A DNA stretch of 64,000 nucleotides from Fallopia convolvulus. Taxonomy: Eukaryota > Streptophyta > Magnoliopsida > Caryophyllales > Polygonaceae. Shown one piece after another: positions 9,185-19,858 of the stretch. The DNA is taken from the NCBI GenBank assembly GCA_964016875.1, contig OZ024726.1:29687503-29751502 (forward strand). Reading direction: 5' to 3'. Numbering within the stretch: the first letter of the stretch is position 1; every line of letters starts with the position of its first letter. The notes under the pieces were generated by a model. That model searched no databases, had not been told where the DNA came from, and saw only the letters and a list, made by a program, of their open reading frames with translations. Both the position numbers and the translations under genes were made by a program.

Positions 9185-12118
9185 CCTTTTAAATAAAAAT
9201 TGTAATAAGATATTAAAATATGATATATGTATTATAATTTATATAATAAAAACAATATTATAAATAATTAAGTTAATTATAATGATAAATTTTATTATTA
9301 AAATGTATATAAATATTATCTCATTCTTAAAAATATTAATTGTAATATTTACTTAACTCATTGGGTTGACTAAACTCGTACAAAAATCGCAATGAATTGA
9401 CCCAATCAACTCGTAAATTTTAACGACATCAACCCGTACTCATCCGAACCTGAAATGATCGAACCTAAACTCGACTGAAGTGGCCCGATTAACCGATTTT
9501 ACATTAAGGAATAATTAATTATTTATTTATTAAGGAATCTGTAATTTACAAAATCAACATACTTATAAATAGAAAATTAATATATTGTAAAACACAACAT
9601 ATCTATACCGACATTAATTAAGAAAATCATACTTATTAATAAAAAAAATAGTATAAGAAATCAACATACTTATAGATAGAAAATTTAAAGAGTTGTAAAA
9701 TTAATATAAGAAAATCTAAGAGTTAATATATACTCTACCATTCAAAACATGGTCCATTAGAAACAAAGTTAATATAAACAATTTCGTAACTAAAAATATG
9801 TTGATTGACATTAAAATTTAAAGACAATATTGCATTTAACTCTCATATATATAGATAGAAAATTAATATTTAAAACCCAACATATTTATAGATGGAAATT
9901 TAAGTTGTCATTCTTAAGCATAGAAAGTTAATATTGAAAATCCTAATTTAATATGAAAAATATGGTCAATATTAGTTAAAGGGAATTTATAATGTGTGCC
10001 CATGGACACACAATAAAGATACTAAGTTTGGTTAATCTGATTATTTTTTTTAATTATAATATTTTTAAAAGGGTTCATTAATTCCAATTTAAGGAATAGT
10101 TTTGAAATATTTTCCAAAATTAACATATTTATTTTTTTAAACATTTTTAGAAGGAATTTTTCACAGGATATCATTATTTTTTATTTTTAATATGTTAAGA
10201 TGATTTTGTGTTAACGACAAATTTAAATAGATACAAAGAATTTAATAGGAAAAATTGGAATAATATGAATAATAAATTTAAATATGAGGTGGAAGCAGAA
10301 TTATTCTAATGCCTTGAAAAGGTTCAACTGAATTTTAGTTATTTGTATTAAAAACGTTTTCATTCACATAGAAAGAAAATTAACATAAAAATTCAAAAAC
10401 TTAATATTAAATGTTTTGATTAAAAATATTTTCCATAATATCGTACATTCGTACATGGATAGAAAGTTAATATAAATGAATCCAAAAAATAATATAAAAT
10501 TTTCGTAATTCAATATATGGTACATACTAATTAAAAGTTGTGGTACATATAAATAGAAAATAGTATTACAAAAAATCAAAATTTTGGATAAAAATATAAA
10601 AAATCATTCTAATTGATAGAAATTATGCTATAAATTTTTTTTATATATTTATGGATAGAAAGTTAATATTAAAAATCTAAAATTAATCTAAAACATTAGT
10701 ACCGTATTACAAAAATTATACTTATGGATAAATAGTTAATTAAAAAGTATTAAAAATCCAATGTGAAATATGATCCATTTAATTAAATAAAGTGTCATAT
10801 ATATGGACAAAAAAACCTACACTAAGGCAAATTGTAAGAACATTTACGTGACTTTATTTATTTATGGATAGAAAATTATTTTTCATATATAACACTATCA
10901 TATGGATAAAAAATAACATTAAGACAAATTTTAAAAAAGAACTACATGACTAAATTATATAGTATGTATATAAAATTACATGTACGATATATATGAATGA
11001 GATATATTGTATATGATAAATATGTTCAAGATCTTATAATATATAATTAATGTATAAATACATAATTCAAAATATTAATAAAAACAATATTAATTTATGG
11101 ATAGAATATAATTACATATTATAATATGATGAACATGAACAAAGATTAAATAATGGGTAAAGATAAAAATTTATCTAATCTCATAGTAAATTGCTAAAAT
11201 AAAATTATTAAATAAGATGAGGGTATAAAATTAGAAATTACATAAGTTGATTGAATTGAATAATCAATATCAATATACTATAACTAAAGTCGAATCCCTC
11301 TATCCTACGTGTCGTCGTCTTAACTATGCCACATAAACGTCTTAATTTTTCCATTTAACTCTTTGCTCTTCGTTTATTTAAGTATTTACATTCTTATATT
11401 ATAATAATATTCCTTATATTATTAATATAAAATTATATCTAGAGATCTTAAAATTTGACAAGTTGTGTAGGAGCATAGTCAATTATGGAACAATTTTATT
11501 GAATATAATAATGTTACTAATATACAAGTATATTAAGAGATCTTAAAATTTGGCAAGAAACATACTCTTCATTATGAAATAATTTATTTAATATAATAAT
11601 GTTACGACAATCATATTTAGATATCTTAAAATTTGGCAAAGATAGAAACATAATCTTCATTATAAAATATTTTTAAAATATTAATATAAAAATATTACTA
11701 TTTTTTAGAAATATTAAGAACATAACCATTATATTTGAATTATTTTGAAATGATGATTAATATTAAATTTAAAATATTAAATAATATAATAAATCATGTG
11801 CAAGGCATGTGAATAAAAACCATATTTTTTTAATTATTATTTTTGGATACGTAAAATTTATTTTCCTAATCAATTATTATTGGTTTTATATTCTAGAAAA
11901 AACTTAAATGGTAGATTTTATTAAATTAAATTATTTAAGCTAACTTGATTTATTATTCAATTTAGGATATTGATGATAATAAAAGTATTCTAGAATCTAG
12001 AAAACATTTAAGTTTATCTTATTTATACAAATTAAGAAATAAATTGTGTTTAAAAATCATGATTATTTGTCGTTATACAATTGATGTATTTGAAATAAAA
12101 TATTTAGTTTTTTAATCA
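9185..12118. repeat. AT-rich non-coding body with dispersed GATAGAAA(G/A)TTAATAT motif
   Basis: No gene is seen here. A degenerate motif of the form ATAGATAGAAAATTAATAT recurs irregularly between about 9540 and 11110 (for example near 9567, 9670, 9850, 9917, 10367, 10458, 10648, 10866 and 11099), with spacings of about 60-200 bp and AAAATC or AAACCCAACAT often following. This is probably the decayed internal repeat of the Helitron(s) bounded by 9156 and 12150. Confidence 0.5.
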
Positions 12119-12150
12119 AAACCCGTACAAGGTACGGGAATATATGTTAG
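12119..12150 (+). mobile_element. Helitron 3' end, variant TTAG
   Basis: Hairpin CCCGTACAAGGTACGGG is followed by AATATATGTTAG|T, with the usual 10-12 bp spacing but TTAG instead of CTAG, consistent with one C-to-T change. The flank resumes as TATATAATTG, which would fit an enclosing element starting TCTA^TATATAATTG. The 5' end is not placed; one of the TCTA stubs at 3683-3694 is a candidate. Confidence 0.6.
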
Positions 12151-12484
12151 TATATAATTGATTAAAAAATCTTTATTAAAAATAGGGTGGCTATAATAAA
12201 AATCTGTAATGACGAATCTGCCCAAAAGTGCTTCAGGTTTAGAAGATATATATTGATTGCAATATAAGTGCATGAATGTTGGTTTAGTAAATATTAATAT
12301 ATATAATGGCTCTTTTGGAGAGAAAAATATCATTTTATCTCCAATTTCGATCTTGTAAAGGATGATATAATGATGATGATGATGAGGGTAATCGACCTAA
12401 ACTTGAAGGACATTTGGACAGTTAATAGATTTATATGTAAATAAATTCATTATAGACATACAAAAAAGTCCTTTATGACTTTAG

Positions 12485-13216
12485 ACATACAAAAGGTCTT
12501 TTCTCAATGCATCGGTTGGGTACAATCCTAGCTTCTGTTGGAGGAGCATTATGAAAGCAAGAACTGTGTTGTTGGATGGTTTATTCTTGCAGGTGGGTAA
12601 TGGTTCTTCCATCAGAGTATGGCACGATCGTTGGTTGCCAAGACCCTTACTTTTTAAGCCGATTGGTAATTTCTTTGGTGGTGATGTTGATATCACGGTT
12701 GCAGACCTCATTGATTGGAATATTGGTGTGTGGAAAGAGAGCACAGTGCGTGAATTATTTCTTCCAGAGGATGCTGAAGTTATTCTTACCATTCACTTGT
12801 TTGATCCACCTATAGAGGACCGATTGACTTGGTACTACACGTCAGATGGAAGGTTTTCAGTTAAATCAACATGTCATATGTTGCAATCGCAGAAGAATTC
12901 TCTTTCTGGTGTTGGTGCTTCTACTGATGAGGTGTTGAAAGCCACTCTGTGGAAGCGTGTATGGAGCATTCAAGTACCCCCACGGGTTAGATCCTTTCTG
13001 TGGCAAGCAACCAACGATATATTACCCTGCAAGCATAATTTATGTAGGCGCCATATCTTACAAAACCCAAGTTGCGTTTTTTGTGGAAAACCGGAAATTT
13101 TCATGCATGTTCTTTGGGGATGCTTAACTCCAAGTCTTGTTTGGGAACGTTTCTCGCACATTGCTGAGCTGGGGAGTGAATTGATTTCTTTTCTTGATTG
13201 GGAAGCTAGAGTTTGA
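12485..13216 (+). pseudogene. LINE ORF2 fragment: zf-RVT (reverse transcriptase zinc-binding) domain
   Basis: The frame is open from 12485, with no true start because the element is truncated. Residues near the start (NPSFCWRSIMKAR, then VGNGSSIRVWHDRWLP) match the segment just after the RT thumb in plant LINEs. The next block contains DGRFSVKSTCHML and LWKRVWSIQVPPRVRSFLW. The zinc-binding core follows as CVFCGKPEIFMHVLWGC, a C-x2-C-x7-H-x4-C arrangement typical of zf-RVT. The product would be part of the LINE reverse transcriptase acting in nuclear target-primed integration, but without the catalytic palm it has no activity. It ends at a TGA before the RNase H region. An origin as a captured fragment is ruled out by the LINE-type target duplication. 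Confidence 0.88.
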
Positions 13217-13410
13217 GAGCTTCCTGTACATGATCAACAACTGTGGGCATGTATCTGTTGGGGCCTTTAGAAATCAAGAAATGTTGTTCTGTTTGTTGAT
13301 GGACAGCAGGATGTAGGTGATATTATCCAGGCTGTGTTTCTCTGATTGATGATTTCCAAATTTATCGGTTCAAGGAGCACAATCTTTTTAGTCCACATGA
13401 GGCTTCTAGT

Positions 13411-13893
13411 ATGAAATGGGTAAAACCACAACAGGATTGTATTAAAATCAATGTAGATGCATCAGTTTTAGGGAAACAAGCTGGTGTTGGTGTCATTGAA
13501 CGAAATGCACAAGGAGAGGTGGTTTTTGCTAGTTCGAAACGCATTCAGGTTGGAACCCCGGTAGATGCAGCTGAGGCTGAAGCGGCGTTATGGGGACTTC
13601 GCCTTGGGTCTTCTCTTGGGCTGAACCGTATTGAGTTCGAATCAGATTCTCTGAAGGTCATTATGCTGGCAAAGAAGGGAGCGCTTCCACTTACGGTCTT
13701 TGGAAATGTTATGGCTCTGGTGATTGAACAAAGTTTGATGTTCGATTATTGCTGTTGGAGTCATTGTAATAGAAAGGCTAATCGGGCAGCAGATTGGCTT
13801 AGTAGATGGCGTCCAAAAGAACCGTTCTTTGTTTCATCTAATTTCTACTTTCCTTTGGAGTTTTATGATGTACTAAACGCTGATTTGCTTTAA
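13411..13893 (+). pseudogene. LINE ORF2 fragment: plant-type RNase H domain (RVT_3)
   Basis: The open frame encodes about 160 residues. KINVDASVLGKQAGVGVIER carries the first catalytic Asp, VDAAEAEAALWGLRLG the Glu, and FESDSLKVI the second Asp. SHCNRKANRAADWLSR near the end matches the conserved H-x-x-R-x-x-N-x-x-A-D block of plant RVT_3 domains. Key residues are therefore visible and the domain itself looks well kept. In intact plant LINEs it follows zf-RVT in one ORF2 protein; here stop codons between 13214 and 13410 separate them. The coding part ends 20-27 bp before the poly(A). Confidence 0.88.
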
Positions 13894-13932
13894 TGCTAAG
13901 TTGTGTTTCTATAAAAAAAAGTTCTTTATGAC

Positions 13933-14170
13933 AAAATACAAAAAGAATGAAGATGATATTTTCTTGCAATGTTAATTAGTATGAAGTCAAACTTGCCAAA
14001 TATGAGATGAGACTATTATCTTTATTTTTCCACATATAAAAATGGCAGAAAGTGTTTGAATATATTCTTTACTCATTTTTTCTATGAAAATAATAATTTA
14101 TCTCCACCTATATATGGCTGAAAAGTCATATTGTGCATCATGAGCAAATAAATTTATCTAGTTTAGTAAC
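13933..14170. other. AT-rich spacer, nothing recognised
   Basis: There are no frames of note, no inverted-repeat element and no Helitron hairpin between the LINE target duplication and the MULE target duplication. Confidence 0.6.
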
Positions 14171-14614
14171 TAAATAAAATGACTCAAAACATATACAACC
14201 CCTTGTACTTGTGCAAATTGGTCATTTAGACACCCCACCTTTGGTTTGGCCCTATTGAACACTTAAACTTGTATATTCTAGCCTATTGAACACCTCTAAG
14301 CTGATGTGGCAACGCGCGTGAAATAAACACTAAATCTAGCGAGTGAAGCCAAATCTAAACAATAAATTGATGGGTGACTTACTTGGAAATTTAATAATAA
14401 AAAAAGAAATTGAGAACTGGCATATACGGATATAATATTTTTGATAATTTGATAGTAATTCTTCAATTAGAGCATTTAAAACAAAACAAAAAATGTAAAA
14501 AATGCAAGTTCTGGGAAGTCATTTGCGAGTTGCGATGTGTACTTTCTCCCTCCCTGAGCTTTCTCCCTATACACTTTATCCCTCCCCAGTCACCGCCTCT
14601 CTCTCCCTCACCAC

Positions 14615-14719
14615 CAGATCGGATCCAAGTTCTGGGAAGTCATCTGCGACGAGCACGACATTGACCAGACCGGCAAGTACTGTGGCGGCTCCGATCTCCA
14701 GCTCGAGAGGATCAACGTC
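14615..14719 (+). pseudogene. Captured beta-tubulin N-terminal fragment
   Basis: Thirty-five codons read QIGSKFWEVICDEHDIDQTG, then KYCGGSDLQLERINV, matching about residues 15-50 of plant beta-tubulin: the helix H1 region and the following loop just after the GGQCGNQ nucleotide-binding motif. The preceding GGQCGN codons and the following YYNEAS block are absent, so it is only part of one exon. A second, shorter copy of the same sequence (AAGTTCTGGGAAGTCAT, 14505-14521) lies about 120 bp upstream. Downstream the frame stays open for about 55 codons of unrelated GC-rich sequence (GEEEGVGKVDVGAED). It cannot make tubulin; a chimeric peptide is possible only if the element is transcribed. Confidence 0.87.
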
Positions 14720-14975
14720 GGCGAAGAGGAGGGAGTCGGAAAGGTCGACGTCGGCGCCGAGGACATCAGATCTGACGGAGATGGCAAAGCTTGTTCCGGC
14801 CAAACTCAAACCACTTTTTGTGTACGAGATCGATCCAGTCTTGCGGCGGCGCCTCCTCGATCGTCCTCCTCCTGGCAATCGTCCTAGTTGTTCGAGGATG
14901 CGTTCATTGCGTTGAATCAACCTCTTGTAATCACCTTTTTCTATGTTGAACTCAATTGGGCGGGGGAGCAACGCC
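14720..14975. other. Unrecognised GC-rich insert in Pack-MULE 1
   Basis: The sequence downstream of the tubulin fragment is GC-rich and open on both strands. The minus-strand frame (14971-14576) contains KGDYKRLIQRNERILEQLG and an Arg-rich run; the plus strand reads GVGKVDVGAEDIRSDGDG. It is probably one or more further captured gene pieces, but I do not recognise the source. Confidence 0.45.
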
Positions 14976-15263
14976 AGATCTGGTTTTTAATTTAGATCTG
15001 GGGAGAAACCCTAAATCCCAAATTCATATATGGGGAAAATGAATTCTAGATCTGAATTTTTTTTGTTTTTTGTTTTAATTAAAAAAAATCACTTTTTTTT
15101 AGAAAAAATTAATTGACTTTTTAAATGTATGTGGCAAGTTTTGGGCTTATGTGGCATAAATTAGACTTATGTAGCAAGTTTTGATTTTATGTGGCACACA
15201 GTTGGAAAAAAAAAATTAGGACATGTCAGCGCGAGTGTCATACACTCAACGAAGTTGTCAGCG

Positions 15264-15337
15264 ATCAGGTGTTTAATAGGTTCAAATTGTTAACTTTAAG
15301 ATCAGGTGTTTAATAGGTTCAAATTGTTAACTTTAAG
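15264..15337 (+). repeat. Perfect 37-bp tandem duplication inside Pack-MULE 1
   Basis: ATCAGGTGTTTAATAGG through ACTTTAAG occurs twice back to back (15264-15300 and 15301-15337) with no difference, so it is a recent duplication in the subterminal region of the element. Confidence 0.95.
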
Positions 15338-15428
15338 TGTTCAATAGGTCCAAACCAAAGGTGAGGTGTCTAAGTGACAAATTTGTACAAGTACAGTGGA
15401 TTGTATATGTTTTAAGCCTAAATAAAAT

Positions 15429-16622
15429 ATAATTTAAACTAATTCAAATGGATACACATAAATCTAGTTTTCTCCAAAAAAAAAACAAGTCAAATGAGTT
15501 TCAAATTTTTGGTTTGAAATATTTTTATGTACCTTTGATTTTCCTATAAGTGAATATTTTCTTGAAAATCACATAATAATTATTAAGGAACAAATAAAAA
15601 ATATGAATTTGACTATTTGATCAAAAAGATTATATTAACGGTTTCAAGGCTACTATATATGGATTAGCTTGGACCTCTTTTAATAAATAAAAATATGAAT
15701 TTGCAAGCATATAAAAGAAATTAAACAATTAGATCAAAAGAGCATACTTACTACATTAATCTTGAATTGATGACTATTAACGAACAAATTACAATGGATC
15801 TTGTTTGTCTCCCAGCCCGGAAAAATAAAAGTCGTCAACTCTTTAACTCCTAATTGGTATTTATAAGAGAAATAAGAAGCTTAATAATTTGAAAAAACAT
15901 TCGGTAATATAATGCTTGGTGAATTAAAATACGTATTAATTCTCCCAATTTTACTAACCTTCTAATTCAAAAATACCAATTAAAGCTCCCAATTTTACTA
16001 ACATTTTAATTCAATAAAAAATCAAAAGTCACATATAATAAGGGTAGAGAGCATATCAATTGAAAAATTAGAGAGTAAATGGAAAATCAAAAATCACCAC
16101 CCAATACATATAATAAGGGTAAAGAGCATATCAAGTGTAAAATTAATTAGTAGATTATTGATATTTATAAGAGAAATAAGAAGGTTAAGACTTTGAAAAG
16201 ACATTCGGTAATATAATGTTTGGTGATTTAAAATACCTATTAATTCTCCCAAATTTACTAACCTTCTAATTCAATGGAAAACCAAAAGTCATCACCCAAT
16301 CATAATGCTTGGTGAATTAAAACACCTATTAAAGCTCCTAATTTTACTAACCTTTTAATTCAATAGAAAACCAAAAGTCACATATAATAAGGGTAGATAG
16401 CATATCAATTGTAAAATTAATGAGTAATTGGAAAACCAAAAGTCACCACCCAATACATATAATAAGGGTAAAGACTAAAGAGTATATCAATTGTAAAACT
16501 AATGAGTAGATTTTCTTCTTTTTTTTTTCCATTTTTTAATCTTTCACCATGTAAAGAAAATCATATAGTTTGTATAAAATACATAACCATTAATTGCCAT
16601 TTTTTCGATTAATAGTAAAGAA
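15429..16622. repeat. AT-rich region with ~300-bp tandem units (15855-16510)
   Basis: The block TTTATAAGAGAAATAAGAAG, then ACATTCGGTAATATAATG and CTCCCAATTTTACTAACC, starts near 15859 and again near 16159. Partial copies of CACATATAATAAGGGTAGA and CCAAAAGTCACCACCCAAT recur near 16030, 16090, 16380 and 16450. No gene is visible from 15429 to 15850. Confidence 0.75.
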
Positions 16623-17059
16623 CTAGAAGTATATGCCCGTGCATTTGCACGAGTTAATAATTCTATTAATTTTTTTTATATATTTACGTTTTTAGTTTTT
16701 TCAAATATTATATTTCATCAATGAAGTTTTTTGAAGTTGTATATCTTTTTTACATATAAGTTATCACATGCATTTACGATTGACATTCATTTATTTAGAA
16801 AACCTATAAAAATATAGGTTTTCTAAATTATTGATATATGATTGATGTATAATGTTAAGTAAATATTATATGTGGAAGGTCAAGAGGTTAAAGTAGAGTA
16901 TATATGTATAACATTAAGTCTATTGGAGGCAATTCAATGCTTTAAATTCAAAGCATTGAATGTAAAAAAAAATACAAATTTACATGTAGGTTAGATATTC
17001 ATAATAAATTCAATTACTTTTTTTATTTACTTTTTTATGTACATTAGATTAGGTGGTTA

Positions 17060-17568
17060 TAGGGATGCACACAGGGCCGGGGCGGGGCGGGGAATTCCCC
17101 GCCCCCATCCCCAACATACTATTATGCCCCCATCCTTATCCAGTCCCCGTGTAATCCCAGCGGGAACGGGCGGGGAATCACCGTCGGGTATCGGGTTGTT
17201 AACGGAGCCGCGTTTATTATAAAAAATATTTTAAACTTTAAAAAAGTTTAAAAATATCAAATTTAATAACATAAATTTTAAATTTCATTATATAATTTGT
17301 AGATATATATAAGCTTTTAAATAAAAAATTACAATTATATCTAAAATCTATTTTAATTCTATGTTTTATCAATTAAAAAAATATATCATGTATATATAGC
17401 GGGGATTCGGGGCGGATAGTATATTCCCCGGCCCCGGCCCGTTTTAAATCAGGGATACGAAATTGATCCCCATCTTTGCCCCGTTCCCCATCAAGTCGGG
17501 GAATCCCCGCCCCATTAGGGGAGGGTCCCCATTGATCCTCGTCCCTATGAGTTTTTTGTGCATCCCTA
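17060..17568. mobile_element. hAT-like MITE, GC-rich subterminal palindromes, 509 bp
   Basis: Ends TAGGGATGCACA / TGTGCATCCCTA are perfect inverted repeats. The flanks GGTGGTTA and GGTGGGGG are an imperfect 8-bp duplication, the hAT length. Just inside the ends lie G/C palindromes such as GGGGAATTCCCCGCCCC; the centre is AT-rich and has no transposase. Confidence 0.8.
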
Positions 17569-17569
17569 G

Positions 17570-17885
17570 GTGGGGGTAGTCATAAATGGACCAAATTTTT
17601 CATTGTTATGTTACCTTTTCATGCTCATTCGATGTTTTATCATATGGAAGATTGAAGGTTAATTGAAATAATATTCATAATAAATTCAATTAATTTTTTA
17701 TTTACTTTTTATTTTCATTAAATGGCAAGTCATAAATGGGTCAACCTTTTCATGTTCATTGGATGCTTAATCCTATGGAAGATTAAAGGTCAATTGAAAG
17801 AATATTCATAATAAATTCAATTAATTTATTTTATTTACTTTTTATTTTCATTAAATGGCTAATCATAAATGAGCCAATTTTTTCT
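17570..17885. repeat. ~132-bp tandem repeat in Helitron body
   Basis: Units share AGTCATAAATGGRCCAA, then CATTGGATGCTTAATCCTAT, GGAAGATTAAAGGTCAATTG and AATATTCATAATAAATTC. They start near 17572, 17721 and 17853. The hAT-like MITE sits at the edge of the first unit. Confidence 0.8.
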
Positions 17886-17898
17886 TCTTTATATGTTA

Positions 17899-19858
17899 AT
17901 AGTGATGATGCCCGTGCATACGCACGGGGCTATTTTTTTGTACAGATATATTAAGATATTTTATATTTTTATGCTTGTATTTTATCTTAATTTATTTATA
18001 AAAATTTTAAATACGTTTAATGATGCAAAAAATATTTAAAAAGTAAGCATTTGACCATCTTACATTCTTCTTAGATTAAAATTAATAATGTAAACCGAGA
18101 TTATATGGTTCCATTGTTAATGTTTGAATATATGGCTATTTTCATAATATGTGCTTAATGTAATTTTTTGAAATTATTGTCCCATGTAATAATTAAATTA
18201 TCTCACTCATAATTCTTCCCAAGTACTATAAACCATTTAATTGCAATTAACATACATAAATATATATAAAAAATAAATTCTAAATAGTTTAGGTTTTTTC
18301 TTTTACTTTCAAGGCTTTTTTCTTTTTCATTTGGATAAATAGAGTAACATAATCCCATTAATATATTTTGGTTCTTATTTGTCAATAGAGTAGCATTGCA
18401 TTTTGTACGTTGAAAATTTCTCATAATATATCTTCTTATCGGTGAGAAAATTATACAACAAATTAAGTAAACCAAAATAAGTATTTTCTCCTTTCACAAA
18501 TATAATTTACCCCGAATTTGATAAATTTGAAAATTTGTAACATTTTTCTTATTGTTTCCTTAAGTTTGAATTGCTATCATCATTAGTTACCTAATATAAA
18601 CATTTGCAAGTTGCAACATATATCCTTTGGTTTATAAAAACTTCAACCTAATCTTATTTTTCACTTGATTATCTTTCACATTGCTTCCTTATTATTTTAT
18701 TATATTTTAGAGGCTAAAACCATTTACAAATTACTAAAAATAGCGCATGATGTACGTACAACCAAGGATGGAGCTTAAAACATTTTTCAACAAATATATG
18801 CACAATATATGTGATAAAGTAATTCACACCTTATGCAATAAAATATACATATGGCTATTATCTTGGTGTATTGGCCAACAAAGATATTGGTTCAAACTAA
18901 ATATGGTCATCAATACCATTTAGGAATAGTACGAAAAAGATGTTGGACATTGTAGAGGATGTAGTACATGTTTGAGTTTTGAGTTGTTGTTCGTCTTGTG
19001 TACCTCAAAGTATGATGCTATTTAGAGTTTTTCTTTGTTCTTCTAAGGATCCTCCGAGATCCCTTTTTTTAATTTCACTACATAAAGAGGGTTTGAGGGG
19101 AAATGAATTAAATTTTTTTATAGGATTTTAAAAATAAGCGTTAGATTTGAGTGTAAGTGTTGTACGAAATTTTAATTATTCAAATCTTAACTTTCTTTGA
19201 TTTATTATGAAATGCAAACATCATAAACATTGAGTTAAAGAAATATTTTTGATTTAATATGAATGAAAACATAATATATACAAAAATGTTTCTCAATTGT
19301 TATGGAGTTTTCTTCATTTTAAGCTTCTTATCTTATATAACAAAATGGATTTATTTTTGCAAATGGAAAAATTATACTTAACTTTAAAATTATGGTAGCA
19401 AATGTTTATATGAAAAAATGTCTATAAAATGATACCATATTGATTTGAATAGTATTTTTTTGATTTGTACACAATCACCATAACCATCGAGTTAGAAAAA
19501 AAAAACTTTGCTTTTATGAAATGAAAAATATACAATAAATATTTCTTAATTATGATAAGGCTTTGATCGCTAATTTTTTTTTACGATGATAATAAGATAG
19601 AATATACATGTGGGAAAATAAACTTACAAATAGAGAAACTAATAAGTAGATATATAAATGTCATTGAAGAATAAAAATGAACTAAAATTTAGTACACTAA
19701 GAAATGACCTATGGGTTGATGGGAAAACACTCTCACCACTAAGCTACACATAACTTTTTGACATGTTTTTGTCAATAGTAATTATATAGGGATTATTGTG
19801 AGCATAGTTAATGAGAGCAATAAATGGTGGCAAAACCCAATCTTATATGTATATAAGA
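17899..19858 (-). mobile_element. Helitron family D copy 2 (non-autonomous, 1,960 bp)
   Basis: The 5' end on the minus strand is TCTTATATACATATAAG at 19858. The 3' end has hairpin GCCCCGTGCGTATGCACGGGC, then ATCATCACTAT at 17899, where CTAG has decayed to CTAT. Internal sequence matches copies 3699-7938 and 44110-47379. It has only one unit of the minisatellite and no MITE. Another Helitron ends with CTAG at 19859, directly against this 5' TC. Confidence 0.85.

Larger units (their letters stand above)
12480..13920 (+). mobile_element. 5'-truncated plant LINE (L1-type with RNase H), TSD and poly(A)
   Basis: The left flank AAAAAAGTCCTTTATGAC (12462-12479) and the right AAAAAAGTTCTTTATGAC (13915-13932) are a target duplication with one mismatch. 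The copy ends in an A run (13913-13920). Only the 3' part of ORF2 is present: a zinc-knuckle-type RT C-terminal domain, then a plant RNase H domain. Endonuclease and RT palm are missing, as expected for 5' truncation during target-primed reverse transcription. A frameshifted or decayed stretch separates the two domains (13217-13410), so the copy is inactive. Confidence 0.9.
14181..15418. mobile_element. Pack-MULE 1 (Mutator-like, 1,238 bp, 10-bp TSD)
   Basis: TIRs begin GACTCAAAACATATACAAC and end GTATATGTTTTAAGCC, and remain similar for about 70 bp (GTACTTGTGCAAATT, CACCCCACCTTTGGTTTGG). Perfect 10-bp direct repeats TAAATAAAAT flank it (14171-14180 and 15419-15428), a Mutator-type duplication length. 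No transposase is encoded. The interior 14520-14900 is sharply GC-richer than its surroundings and includes a beta-tubulin exon fragment plus unrecognised GC-rich DNA. A 459-bp relative with the same TIRs and a 10-bp TSD lies at 44277-44735. Confidence 0.93.
16623..17898 (-). mobile_element. Helitron family G copy (3' part), interrupted by MITE
   Basis: On the minus strand, hairpin CTCGTGCAAATGCACGGGC is followed by ATATACTTCTAG|T at 16623. The body is closely related to the element ending at 23775 (for example GAAGTTGTATATCTTTTTTA and TAGGTTTTCTAAAT are shared). The 5'-proximal part (17700-17898; minus-strand AAAGAAGAAAAAATTGG) resembles other 5' regions near 36810, 38105, 55700, 59910 and 60070. 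It appears to continue past the large nested insertion that starts at 17899. Confidence 0.72.

Noticed and set aside
14576..14971. Minus-strand 131-codon frame as the real gene of Pack-MULE 1
   Set aside because: It runs antisense across the clear beta-tubulin codons; the openness follows from GC content. Its 5' part is kept only as a possible unrecognised capture.
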